DNA from: an uncultured Gammaproteobacteria bacterium
GTDB taxonomy: Bacteria > Pseudomonadota > Gammaproteobacteria > Pseudomonadales > Pseudohongiellaceae
DNA: 64,000 nucleotides
Reading direction: 5' to 3'
NCBI GenBank assembly: GCA_913060975.1
Contig: CAJXVC010000004.1
Coordinates: 62,001-126,000 of the forward strand
Position 1 is the stretch's first letter. The number at the start of each line of letters is the position of its first letter. Of this stretch, positions 55,394 to 62,806 are shown one piece after another. The position numbers were made by a program, and so were the translations under genes. The notes under the pieces are model-generated. The model had not been told where the DNA came from and did no database searches. It saw only the letters and a list, made by a program, of their open reading frames with translations.

Positions 55394-56254
55394 TTAGTTG
55401 GTTCTGGCACTGCATGTTGCATCCAATGCCGCTCGCAGATCCTGCAGATAGGTCTTGCTGACCGGAACATTAACGCCTGAATACAACGCCACTGAAGTCT
55501 CGCCTTTGTCCTGCAAGAACTCGACCTTCTCCAAATTGACGATTGCTGTGCGATGGACTCGCTGGAACCGCGGGCTCTCCAGTTCCTCACTCAAGCGTTT
55601 CATGGTTTGCCGCATTGGGTAGGAACGATTCCCGCAATGTAAGACGACGTAATTACTTGCCGATTGCACCCAGTCTATGTCATCAACTTGAACCAGATAC
55701 TCGCGATCCAACATCTTCACCAGAAACTGAGTTCGGGCATTCGTGCTTTTCTCGGGGCTTTCTACACCAAGAAACTGAGCTTCGCCCTGCAGCCTGTCAA
55801 TGATGAATCGATAGGCGTAGAAACTGGTTGTGATGACCAGAAAAGTGAGCAGGTCTTTGCGTAATTCATAGACAAGCCCGAGCAACCAGGGGCTAAAAGA
55901 ATACTCGTCACCGACTAGTGCCCAGATCAACTTTCTCAGACCCACCATCCCGACCACATGGAGTAAGGAGAAAGAGAGAAATATCGGAATTAACCAGAGG
56001 ACACGTCGTTTAAGATTTGCCAATCTTAGGTCCAGCCAATTCAATGACAGGGCCAACGGCACTATCAAAAGGACAACCATAAACACAGATGTCAGCTCTG
56101 TTGCCCAGGCTTCCCGCCAGCCCGGACCCATACCGCTACGCATGAATTCGATGCCAGTGGTTGTAACGTTGACTACCGTTATCAGGCTAAACATCGCCGC
56201 GAGCAGAATGAATTCGTAGGGCCGTCGATGTTGTAAATATTGTTTAAGCGTCAT
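55394..56254 (-). CDS. membrane-anchored LytTR-family DNA-binding regulator
   Basis: Four membrane helices (about 13-35, 48-68, 82-104, 128-150) are followed by a LytTR domain (about 185-280: FLVKMLDREYLVQVDDIDWVQSASNYVVLHCGNRSYPMRQ, FQRVHRTAIVNLEKVE, VPVSKTYLQDLRAAL). Such regulators bind DNA from the membrane without a response-regulator receiver. It is 142 bases upstream of the PQQ dehydrogenase gene on the same strand and may control it. Confidence 0.8.
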   Translation of the reverse strand: MTLKQYLQHRRPYEFILLAAMFSLITVVNVTTTGIEFMRSGMGPGWREAWATELTSVFMVVLLIVPLALSLNWLDLRLANLKRRVLWLIPIFLSFSLLHVVGMVGLRKLIWALVGDEYSFSPWLLGLVYELRKDLLTFLVITTSFYAYRFIIDRLQGEAQFLGVESPEKSTNARTQFLVKMLDREYLVQVDDIDWVQSASNYVVLHCGNRSYPMRQTMKRLSEELESPRFQRVHRTAIVNLEKVEFLQDKGETSVALYSGVNVPVSKTYLQDLRAALDATCSARTN

Positions 56255-56501
56255 GGCTGACTAGTCAATGTTCAGAGGCTATAAATGCAGAGTATAGGGG
56301 AATTGCAAGCAACAGGGGATATCACGGTTCACGCAGTCCTTCGGCGACGAAGCGCAAAACAGTTGAGGGCAGATACGCGAGTAATTTTACTTAGATCGTC
56401 TTTGCCAAGGGGCATAGAGGCGCTGATACGTTGGTTTCTATCTTGGCTGCACTGTTAGTTTCTATTAGGTCGCCAGATAAAACTATCAATTTCCGAACTG
56501 G

Positions 56502-56843
56502 TCAGGCTTTCTTCACAAATTCCGATTTCAGCTTCATGGCGCCAATGCCGGTGATCTTGCAATCGATATTGTGATCCCCGTCGACCAGGCGGATATTCTT
56601 TACCTTGGTGCCAATCTTCACGGTGGAGGAGCTGCCCTTTACCTTCAGGTCTTTGATCACCACAACAGAGTCGCCATCTTCCAGCGTTGCGCCGTTAGAA
56701 TCCCGCACGTTCGAACCACTTGCAGTTTCACCAACTTCTGCATTCTTCGCCCACTCATGAGCGCATTCCGGGTAGATCAGTAGCAAGCCGTCTTCATAGG
56801 TGTATTGGCAGTCGCATTTTGGGCAGGGGGGTAAATCTGACAT
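56502..56843 (-). CDS. yjdM: YjdM (PhnA-like) protein with a broken zinc ribbon
   Basis: I use ATG 56843. The domain reads CPKC (7-10), then [15 protein letters not shown], then the well-kept [42 protein letters not shown] body ending KLKSEFVKK. In E. coli YjdM and relatives the second metal pair is C-P-E-C; here the first Cys is Tyr 24 (TAC for TGC). An extra Cys at 12 could compensate. The family's role is unsettled despite the old alkylphosphonate label. Confidence 0.85.
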   Translation of the reverse strand: MSDLPPCPKCDCQYTYEDGLLLIYPECAHEWAKNAEVGETASGSNVRDSNGATLEDGDSVVVIKDLKVKGSSSTVKIGTKVKNIRLVDGDHNIDCKITGIGAMKLKSEFVKKA

Positions 56844-56872
56844 CGGGGCAATCCTGTGTTCGGAGATAGCAA

Positions 56873-57484
56873 TTAAGTAAGCACTGGCTTTTTGTTTGAA
56901 AGCGGAATGATAAACCATTCGGCGATGATCAGGTTCGGTACCCAGGCCATCCATGCTATCGCGCGATAGGCATCGACAAACTCGTAACCGGCAATCTGAC
57001 TGATCGGTAGATAAAGTCTCAGTGTGACAGCGGCAAGGGTTAACGCATAACTGCGAATCATCCAGTCCTGATGAATGCGAATATTGCCGGCGCGGATATG
57101 CCGATAGGCCATAGAGGTAGTCACAATCCAGCAAATTGCCAGCATGCCAAACCCATAGTGACTCACCAACCCGCCGGTGGAATAAAAGGCGAGATAAAGA
57201 CCGGCCACGCCACCGATCAGACAGCCCACCACATAAACCTTACCAAGCAGTCTATGGATGTGCAGATATTTGGCGCGAAAACGCGCGCTGAATTGGATGG
57301 CGCCAGCAATGATGACAATACCGCCGGCCAGAAAATGCAGCAGGGTGCCCGTGGCAGAGGAGGCGTCGATCATATTGATGACGAATTCCTGTCTCAGATC
57401 AGGGAGCAGGATATTGGCTATGGCGTAGAGGCCGATGCCGAAGGCCAGAAAGGTCATCAGGTAGCGGGGTAGGTTTCTGGTCAT
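56873..57484 (-). CDS. DUF2306 membrane protein
   Basis: The 203 residues have six membrane helices and the family block [32 protein letters not shown] and [23 protein letters not shown] with conserved histidines. DUF2306 members are uncharacterised. It marks the last normal chromosomal gene before the cassette array. Confidence 0.8.
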   Translation of the reverse strand: MTRNLPRYLMTFLAFGIGLYAIANILLPDLRQEFVINMIDASSATGTLLHFLAGGIVIIAGAIQFSARFRAKYLHIHRLLGKVYVVGCLIGGVAGLYLAFYSTGGLVSHYGFGMLAICWIVTTSMAYRHIRAGNIRIHQDWMIRSYALTLAAVTLRLYLPISQIAGYEFVDAYRAIAWMAWVPNLIIAEWFIIPLSNKKPVLT

Positions 57485-57832
57485 GGTGTGTTACCACTCG
57501 CTGGGGAAGTTGATTGGCAGAATAACAGAGTGCGGGGCGTGGTGAGTACTGGATATTGAGTGGCTTGGGGGCTTGGTTATTTTGCTGTTTTATTGGTGTC
57601 TCCTGGCTGTTTCTTAGAAGATTTGCTGATTCCTGATTTAGTCTGGAAGGTATTTTAGAAAGTGCTTTACCCGTCAGAAGGATACGTGCAGTATCCTACA
57701 ATGATATCAGCGGGATTGTGGTGTTTGCAGCGGATCAAGATTTGTCGAAAAAGTGATTAAGGTAAACCCGCTAATAATTATTATGAGGCCGTGGGCCTCA
57801 TTAACTGACTGTTAAATGTACAAGGATAGGCC
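57485..57832. other. left flank of the cassette array, no integrase
   Basis: An integron integrase would normally lie here, divergent from the first cassette, but nothing coding is seen. The region holds AGGATAC/GTATCCT (57679-57697) and TGAGGCC/GGCCTCA (57784-57800) inverted repeats and the first core site GTTAAAT at 57811-57817. GTTAAAT is the exact complement of the attC box ATTTAAC at 58730. Confidence 0.6.
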
Positions 57833-58726
57833 GTGCAATTCGTTGACATAAAAGAATATGAGCAAGAGATTGTTCTCCACTTCGGCGGTGAGAGAACCAA
57901 GATCAATGCTTACACACTAGCCTCTTCTTTGGTGTCACTGGCGGATGCTATCAAAGAAGCTAACTCCATCATCAATCCGGGCTATGAAGTGGAAGTCTTG
58001 GTGGAGGCCTTTGGAGAAGGCAGCTTTCGGGCCAAGGTCAAAACTCTATATAAGGGTTTAAACAACCTATTCAACGCTAACAGACTCGAAGCTATTGCCA
58101 TCGGCATCATTACATCGTTTATCTACCAACACACACTTGCACCTGACACAGACGTAAAAGTCACGGTAGACGATACCCAGGTCATCATTGAGCAGGGTGA
58201 CAAGACCATTATCGTACCAAAGAGTGTTTATGACGCTCAGAAAGAGGTCGAAAAATCAGAGAAGTTTAGAAAGAGTGTATCTGATACGTTTTCGGCAGTT
58301 GAAAAGGACGAAAGCGTCACGAGCTTTGGCTTTACTAAAAATCTAAATGACAGAGTGCCTGATATTGATATCCCTCGCGAGAGGTTCGCGCTCCTATCCT
58401 CACTTATTGAGCTGGATGACCCACAAAGGGAGATTCAAGAGGTTGCGGAATTGCAGATAAAAAGGGCAATCCTAGAAAGGTCAAGGAGGAAATGGGAGTT
58501 TATATGGCGTGGCGTAAAAATATCTGCGCCGGTGCTTGACGAACACTTTTACCGAGACTTTTTTGCTCACAAAATAACTGTCGCTCCAGGTGACTCGTTT
58601 GAGGTCGTCCTAAAAATCTATCAAAGCAAAGATGAAGACACCGGGATATTTACAAACTCCAGATATGAAGTCATCGAGGTCCGCCGCCATATCCCTCGCT
58701 ACGCCCAGGCCGAGATCGGCGAGTGA
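57833..58726 (+). CDS. cassette 1: unknown protein
   Basis: GTG 57833 follows AAGGATAGG, 21 bases into the cassette. The 297 residues are not recognised. They show an N-terminal alpha/beta part (INAYTLASSLVSLADAIKEANSIINPGYEVEVLVEAFGEGSFRAKV), one hydrophobic stretch (about 85-103), a charged helical middle and a C-terminal beta-rich domain (about 215-290) ending in RRHIPRYAQAEIGE. The hydrophobic stretch could be a single membrane pass. Encoded in a mobile cassette, it is a candidate accessory or defence protein, but this is only context. Confidence 0.75.
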   Translation: MQFVDIKEYEQEIVLHFGGERTKINAYTLASSLVSLADAIKEANSIINPGYEVEVLVEAFGEGSFRAKVKTLYKGLNNLFNANRLEAIAIGIITSFIYQHTLAPDTDVKVTVDDTQVIIEQGDKTIIVPKSVYDAQKEVEKSEKFRKSVSDTFSAVEKDESVTSFGFTKNLNDRVPDIDIPRERFALLSSLIELDDPQREIQEVAELQIKRAILERSRRKWEFIWRGVKISAPVLDEHFYRDFFAHKITVAPGDSFEVVLKIYQSKDEDTGIFTNSRYEVIEVRRHIPRYAQAEIGE

Positions 58727-58729
58727 TAC

Positions 58730-58801
58730 ATTTAACAAACGCAAGCAGCGCAGCAATTTTCCGCTGGCGCTACAAATTGCCCTCTGTTGCGGGCGTTAGG
58801 C
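58730..58801 (+). repeat. attC site 1
   Basis: Boxes ATTTAAC (58730-58736) and GTTAGGC (58795-58801) flank an imperfect inverted repeat of 72 bases (arms AACAAACGCAAGCAG and TTGCGGGCGTT). Confidence 0.85.
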
Positions 58802-58837
58802 AAAATCCGATCTCCGGGTAAACAGTTAGGGATGTCT

Positions 58838-59587
58838 ATGAGTTACATAATTGCATTTGTATCCTTCGAGGGGTCGAACAAGGAGTTTCCCGTACAGTGT
58901 TTCCGAACAGATATTAAGCTCGGAGACAGCGTTATAGTGCATAGGGGGGATGGAAAGCTGAGGCATGCTTCGGTTCAAAACCTTGAATACTTGAACTGGG
59001 ACTGCAATGCTAGAATCGAGTGCAAGATGGATGAGGCTAGCAAGAATTCAAATGGCCAAATTATTCTGCCAAAAGGCACTCCTATAGCTAATGGCTTTTC
59101 AAGCTTTGATGCCTTTATTAAAGAACTGAAATTACATAGTTGGGTTCCAATAAAGTCAAGACGTACGCAGTACCGAGCTGTACTTGGCTACGCAAATCAA
59201 TCTAGGACCGCATATATCTTTGTAAGGAAAAATGGCATAGATATACAAATGCTTGATCGCATTGAGGGCGAAGAGTTAAAACCATATAGTCTGCACCAAA
59301 TACCCTTTAGAGAAGGAACTGTAGTTCAGCATTTTCTAGCTCACACCACATTTAATCTTTTTGAGGGCATACTGCGTTTTTCCAAAAGCTTTATCAATAA
59401 TGAGAAAGACCTTGATCGCTATTTTGAACCTCAGGGATCGAGAGATAAAAGAAATGAGGCATTAAAAAAGCAAGGTGAGGCAAGAGATGCCGAACGTAAA
59501 CGACTGAAGGAAGAACGAGATTATAATTATTTTGGTGATCTGGGTGACTATCCTGATGACATGTACCTCGGATATCACATGAAATGA
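58838..59587 (+). CDS. cassette 2, first gene: unknown protein
   Basis: ATG 58838 is six bases after AGGG; ATG 58832 is too close to the ribosome site, and the frame's earlier start lies inside attC1. The 249 residues are not recognised. A compact N-terminal part (SYIIAFVSFEGSNKEF... DIKLGDSVIVHRGD) is followed by a middle with many Arg/Lys, and a C-terminal charged helix (about 205-235) before an acidic tail ending GYHMK. No signal peptide or membrane helix is seen. Confidence 0.7.
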   Translation: MSYIIAFVSFEGSNKEFPVQCFRTDIKLGDSVIVHRGDGKLRHASVQNLEYLNWDCNARIECKMDEASKNSNGQIILPKGTPIANGFSSFDAFIKELKLHSWVPIKSRRTQYRAVLGYANQSRTAYIFVRKNGIDIQMLDRIEGEELKPYSLHQIPFREGTVVQHFLAHTTFNLFEGILRFSKSFINNEKDLDRYFEPQGSRDKRNEALKKQGEARDAERKRLKEERDYNYFGDLGDYPDDMYLGYHMK

Positions 59588-59656
59588 TATATGTTCTGCT
59601 CTAGTTCCAGATTGGTTGCTGGGACATCAAAATAATACAGCATTTATTTATCCGTC

Positions 59657-59932
59657 ATGCCAGGCTGTGATTTTAATCAAGTGGATATGACTATGAAAGC
59701 ACCATTGAAGTACTTATTCAGCCTTAAATCCTCTAAAGGCACCCTGTCTTGGCAAATGTGTAATCGCGTTAATTCGGAGCTGAGTAAAATGGAGACGCCC
59801 TTGATCCCAACGGATCAAATCGAAAATGTCCGCGACTACTTGTGCTCCGTTCTCGTATATGAATCGTCCTTACTTCATCACCGACAAAGGCTAAAAGCAC
59901 TGTACAAATGCCTTCTAGGTTGCAATGTCTAA
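59657..59932 (+). CDS. cassette 2, second gene: small unknown protein
   Basis: A frame of up to 91 residues (starts at 59657, 59687 or 59693) stops with TAA inside the first attC box, as cassette genes often do. It has no recognised domain. Between it and the first gene the sequence GTCATGCCAGGC resembles part of attC2, perhaps the scar of a decayed attC that once separated two cassettes. Confidence 0.45.
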   Translation: MPGCDFNQVDMTMKAPLKYLFSLKSSKGTLSWQMCNRVNSELSKMETPLIPTDQIENVRDYLCSVLVYESSLLHHRQRLKALYKCLLGCNV

Positions 59933-60027
59933 CAAGGCGCTCCAGAGCGACCAAGTAATTCTGTCATGCCCTTGCATACGCAAGGGTCACGCCAGTTGTA
60001 CTTGGCGCCTGAGCAACGGCGTTATGA
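59927..60027 (+). repeat. attC site 2
   Basis: Boxes GTCTAAC (59927-59933) and GTTATGA (60021-60027) flank 101 bases with matching arms (GGCGCTCCAGAG with CTGAGCAACGGCG; CCAAGT with ACTTGG) and an inner CCCTTGC/GCAAGGG hairpin. Confidence 0.85.
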
Positions 60028-60039
60028 GTCACTTATGAA

Positions 60040-60642
60040 ATGAGCCTAGCCCCAGAAGTTTATATAATTGAATCTCTTGATCCGGATGATGAAGGAAACG
60101 GTAGATTTGAAGGGAGTATTATCTCAAGAATTCTCAAATTACATGGGAAGGCACCAAAGTACCGATATGTGCGTACTAGGAAGGACTTTGAAAAAGCCGT
60201 TGTCCAATTTGGAAAATCTGATTATAGATACCTTCATGTATCAGCACATGCTGAGCCAGAAGGGATGTGCACTACGAATCAAGACGAAATCGATTATGAT
60301 GATTTCGCAGAAATAATTAATCCTCATATGAGGAATAGAAGGCTCTTTATGTCGGCCTGTTCAATGGTCCATGAGGATTTGGCAAAAGAAATAATTCCTG
60401 CAAGTGGCTGCTATTCGGTTATTGGGCCAAGGACTGATATTAAATTTACTGATGCTGCTGTCTTGTGGACTATCTTATACCATCAACTTTTTTCTGAAAA
60501 TTACAAATTAATTAGTCATCAAGCATTAAAGAAATGCTTGGTAGAGACAACGAAATTGCTAAATATAGAAATAGCGTATTTTTCAAAATCTAAGAAATTA
60601 AAGCGTGGATACACAAAAGACATATTGGCAAATGACTCATAA
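60040..60642 (+). CDS. cassette 3: minimal CHAT/caspase-like protease
   Basis: The 200-residue protein has the two core motifs of the caspase-like clan: strand-His in YLHVSAHAEPEG (His 70) and strand-Cys in LFMSACSMV (Cys 107). These are followed by CYSVIGPRTDIKFTDAAVLWTILYHQL, where CHAT domains have the conserved G-x-x-D-x-x-A helix. His and Cys are 37 residues apart, as expected. There is no partner domain, so activation must come from elsewhere. CHAT proteases act as effectors in bacterial defence (for example with gasdermins or type III-E CRISPR). The next gene, a nucleotidyl cyclase, could supply a signal. Confidence 0.65.
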   Translation: MSLAPEVYIIESLDPDDEGNGRFEGSIISRILKLHGKAPKYRYVRTRKDFEKAVVQFGKSDYRYLHVSAHAEPEGMCTTNQDEIDYDDFAEIINPHMRNRRLFMSACSMVHEDLAKEIIPASGCYSVIGPRTDIKFTDAAVLWTILYHQLFSENYKLISHQALKKCLVETTKLLNIEIAYFSKSKKLKRGYTKDILANDS

Positions 60643-60741
60643 CAAATTCTTACAGCCAGACCAAATAATGCCGTCATACCTTTTGCAGAAAACGCAAAAG
60701 CCGCGCCGGCACGCTTGGGCTGCCGAAGAAAGGCGATTTGC
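60637..60741 (+). repeat. attC site 3 with mutated core
   Basis: First box TCATAAC (60637-60643) is perfect for cassette 3. The second box should be GTTATGC to match cassette 4's own attC, but reads GATTTGC (60735-60741). Arms TTCTTACAGCC/GGCTGCCGAAGAA and the CTTTTGC/GCAAAAG inner hairpin are still present. The core change should stop recombination here. Confidence 0.75.
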
Positions 60742-60753
60742 GTCGGGTGTAAT

Positions 60754-61671
60754 GTGAAAAAATATGAACCTTATGCCGGAGACCCGATCAAACTGCAACT
60801 TTCATTTGTTTGCTTTGCGGATATTTTGGGGTATTCATGCCTAAGCAAAAAAGCTATTTCTTCAGGTCATGGTGAAGCGTTCCTAGTTAATATAAGAGAA
60901 GCACTTACACAGGCCTATACAGAAGTGAGAGAACGAGCAAAAAGCTGGAACGAATCACATCAGTTTTTTTCCGTAAAGGTTTTCACTGACAATATAGTGG
61001 TAGGTTACCCAATAAGAAATTTCGCCGATGGCTTTGGGGAAAGTGAGCTGGGGCATCTTTTTACCATTTTCTCTGAGTATCAGATGAATTTGGCAATAAA
61101 GGGCTTTCTTGTCCGAGGAGGTATAGCATTTGGGCAGCATTATATGGATCAAGATATCGTCTTTGGCGATGCATTAATTGATGCCGTAAAACAAGATGTT
61201 TCTGGTGGGGCCCCAAGAATGTCCCTCTCTCCATCAGCCGTAGAAGCTCTACAACATCATCTTCGTTTTTATTCTGAGCCAGAACATTCGCCGCAAAGTT
61301 ACCATTTACTTCAAGATGCGGATGGTTCCGTTTTTATTAATTACTTAAACAACGCCTTTGTTGCTTTTCCGGATGGTCCAATATTCTATGAAATATTCGA
61401 AAAACATAAAGATGTATTGGAAAGTGGATTATCTACATATAAATCCAACCCTGATGTCAAAGCAAAGTTTGACTGGGTCGCGCGGTATCACAATTATGTA
61501 ATTGACGATTTCTTTGAAAGTAATCCTATGCCGGCCGGCCCGGATGGGGATGAAGTATACGCATCTGCTGTATATGAGGCACAGAAGCTTAAAAAATATA
61601 GGATCGACATAGATTTGTTTTCCTCAAGGCCATCAAAGTTGAGGTTAATTCCGATGAGGCATAGAGTTTAA
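60754..61671 (+). CDS. cassette 4: stand-alone class III nucleotidyl cyclase, Pycsar (PycC)-like
   Basis: GTG 60754 is the first start after the attC site (the longer frame begins inside it). In 305 residues the class III cyclase elements appear in order: CFADILGYS with metal D23, FSVKVFTDNIVVGYP with metal D79, LVRGGIAFG (about 120-127), and GDALIDA (138-144) where classical cyclases have G-D-x-V-N. No membrane or sensor domain is fused. This layout, with the F-x-D-I-L-G opening and the R-G-G-I box, is that of the stand-alone uridylate/cytidylate cyclases of the Pycsar antiphage system. The base specificity is not readable by eye. Typical Pycsar effectors (TM or TIR with a cyclic-nucleotide domain) are not next to it. 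Confidence 0.7.
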   Translation: MKKYEPYAGDPIKLQLSFVCFADILGYSCLSKKAISSGHGEAFLVNIREALTQAYTEVRERAKSWNESHQFFSVKVFTDNIVVGYPIRNFADGFGESELGHLFTIFSEYQMNLAIKGFLVRGGIAFGQHYMDQDIVFGDALIDAVKQDVSGGAPRMSLSPSAVEALQHHLRFYSEPEHSPQSYHLLQDADGSVFINYLNNAFVAFPDGPIFYEIFEKHKDVLESGLSTYKSNPDVKAKFDWVARYHNYVIDDFFESNPMPAGPDGDEVYASAVYEAQKLKKYRIDIDLFSSRPSKLRLIPMRHRV

Positions 61672-61677
61672 AAGTGC

Positions 61678-61783
61678 GCATAACAAAACCGATCCTGAGC
61701 GACCAAAACAAGCTGTCATACCTTCTGCAGAAAGCGCAAAAGCCACGCCAACTTACTTTAGCTCCAGATCAGGGGCGTTATAT
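61678..61783 (+). repeat. attC site 4
   Basis: Boxes GCATAAC (61678-61684) and GTTATAT (61777-61783) flank 106 bases. The inside is nearly the same as attC3 (GTCATACCTT-TGCAGAAA-GCAAAAGCC-CGCC), so both derive from one lineage of sites. Confidence 0.8.
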
Positions 61784-61813
61784 GCACAGATTCAGTGCCG
61801 GCCGGATGAAAAG

Positions 61814-62647
61814 ATGATCAGATCCAGAATTTATCGCTATCGCTATCGCTTGCTTATGTTCCTGTATTGCCTAGCTGGTTCAACTAGCAATGCCCAAGAA
61901 AGCTCACTAATTAGCAATGTCGTCTACGGTTTCAAAGACGGAATGGCTATGTATTACGATGTTGAAGTACCAGAGAGCCCCAACGGAAAAGGAATAGTAT
62001 TTGTCGTGAGCGGTGGGTGGCACTCAGGGAAGGAGAATCTAGATGTCAGCAGGCCATTTTGGGAAGTGCTGATTGCAGAAGGCTATACAATTTTCGAACT
62101 CTATCATCCTGGAATGCCAACATATAAAATCCCTGACGCATACGAAGGCTCAAAACAAGGCCTCGCTCATATTCTTAACAACGCCGGCCTTTACGGCATC
62201 AGCACAACTCAGCTGGGTATGTTTGGCATTAGCTCTGGCGGGCATCTTGCACTAATGCTAAGCATGGATGCGGTGGTTGACCTTCAGCTTGAATACTCTA
62301 TCGGCGCCGTGGTTACAATTATGGCACCAGCTGAAATCACATTCGAAGAGTTTGATGGAAACATTTACGGCGCTTCCCCCGTGGACTTCAATTTAGAACT
62401 CGCCCCAAATTTATCACCAGTTAATTTTGTCAGCTCGACTAACTATCCCACGTTACTTATCCATGGCACAGAGGATGCGGCAGTATCCTTCGAAAACCAT
62501 AGTGCGAGACTACACGAGCTATTGGTTGAAGCCGATGTGAAGTCCGATCTTCTACCAATATCGGCAGGGCACCAGATTTTTCCTGAACCAGAAATGACTA
62601 GAACACACGAGGCGATGATTCATTGGTTCGGAGAATATTTGGAGTAA
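61814..62647 (+). CDS. cassette 5: exported alpha/beta hydrolase
   Basis: A signal peptide (1-28, ending SNAQ) follows a triple Arg-Tyr repeat encoded by tandem TCGCTA units. The enzyme has the oxyanion loop VSGGWHSG, nucleophile elbow GISSGGH, an acidic residue in HGTEDAAVSFENH and a histidine in SAGHQIF. This is the BD-FAE/esterase type, 277 residues. Substrate unknown. Exported hydrolases are common integron cargo. Confidence 0.8.
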   Translation: MIRSRIYRYRYRLLMFLYCLAGSTSNAQESSLISNVVYGFKDGMAMYYDVEVPESPNGKGIVFVVSGGWHSGKENLDVSRPFWEVLIAEGYTIFELYHPGMPTYKIPDAYEGSKQGLAHILNNAGLYGISTTQLGMFGISSGGHLALMLSMDAVVDLQLEYSIGAVVTIMAPAEITFEEFDGNIYGASPVDFNLELAPNLSPVNFVSSTNYPTLLIHGTEDAAVSFENHSARLHELLVEADVKSDLLPISAGHQIFPEPEMTRTHEAMIHWFGEYLE

Positions 62648-62656
62648 TGTATTAGT

Positions 62657-62719
62657 ACATAACAAACAAATCAATTAAGTACAGGGCTTCGCCCTGCCCA
62701 TTATTAATCGGCGTTATGT
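62657..62719 (+). repeat. attC site 5
   Basis: Boxes ACATAAC (62657-62663) and GTTATGT (62713-62719) are exact complements and flank 63 bases with an inner CAGGGC/GCCCTG hairpin. Confidence 0.85.
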
Positions 62720-62806
62720 TCTGTGATTCAGTGACATATTCGGGATCTTGTCTTGCTGTAAGGATCGACGCTGCAGCCAGCGAATTAAATTGAAAGGTTG
62801 AGTGTG

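Larger units (their letters stand above)
57812..62713 (+). mobile_element. integron gene-cassette array (five cassettes, no integrase in view)
   Basis: Five attC-like sites divide the region into cassettes at 57812-58795, 58796-60021, 60022-60735, 60736-61777 and 61778-62713. All genes point the same way and the DNA is visibly richer in A/T than its flanks. For cassettes 1 and 3 the left core (GTTAAAT, GTTATGA) is exactly complementary to the first box of their own attC (ATTTAAC, TCATAAC). Cassettes 2 and 5 differ by one base and cassette 4 by two. This self-consistency is hard to explain other than by integron recombination. It may be a cluster of attC sites lacking an integrase, or continue beyond the window. 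Confidence 0.85.

Noticed and set aside
56844..57134. 97-codon upstream extension of the YjdM frame
   Set aside because: It overlaps the DUF2306 gene and lacks similarity to the family, which starts at the zinc ribbon.
57679..57800. Possible attI or further attC left of cassette 1
   Set aside because: Inverted repeats are present but no RYYYAAC box pairs with the GTTAAAT core; I cannot call an attI without an integrase gene.
61835..61854. Tandem TCGCTA repeat
   Set aside because: Only three units, inside the signal peptide of the cassette 5 hydrolase (Arg-Tyr repeats); not a satellite or CRISPR-like array.
57812..62713. Prophage or transposon as explanation for the AT-rich region
   Set aside because: No integrase, transposase, structural phage gene or terminal repeat is seen, while attC-like sites recur at each gene end.
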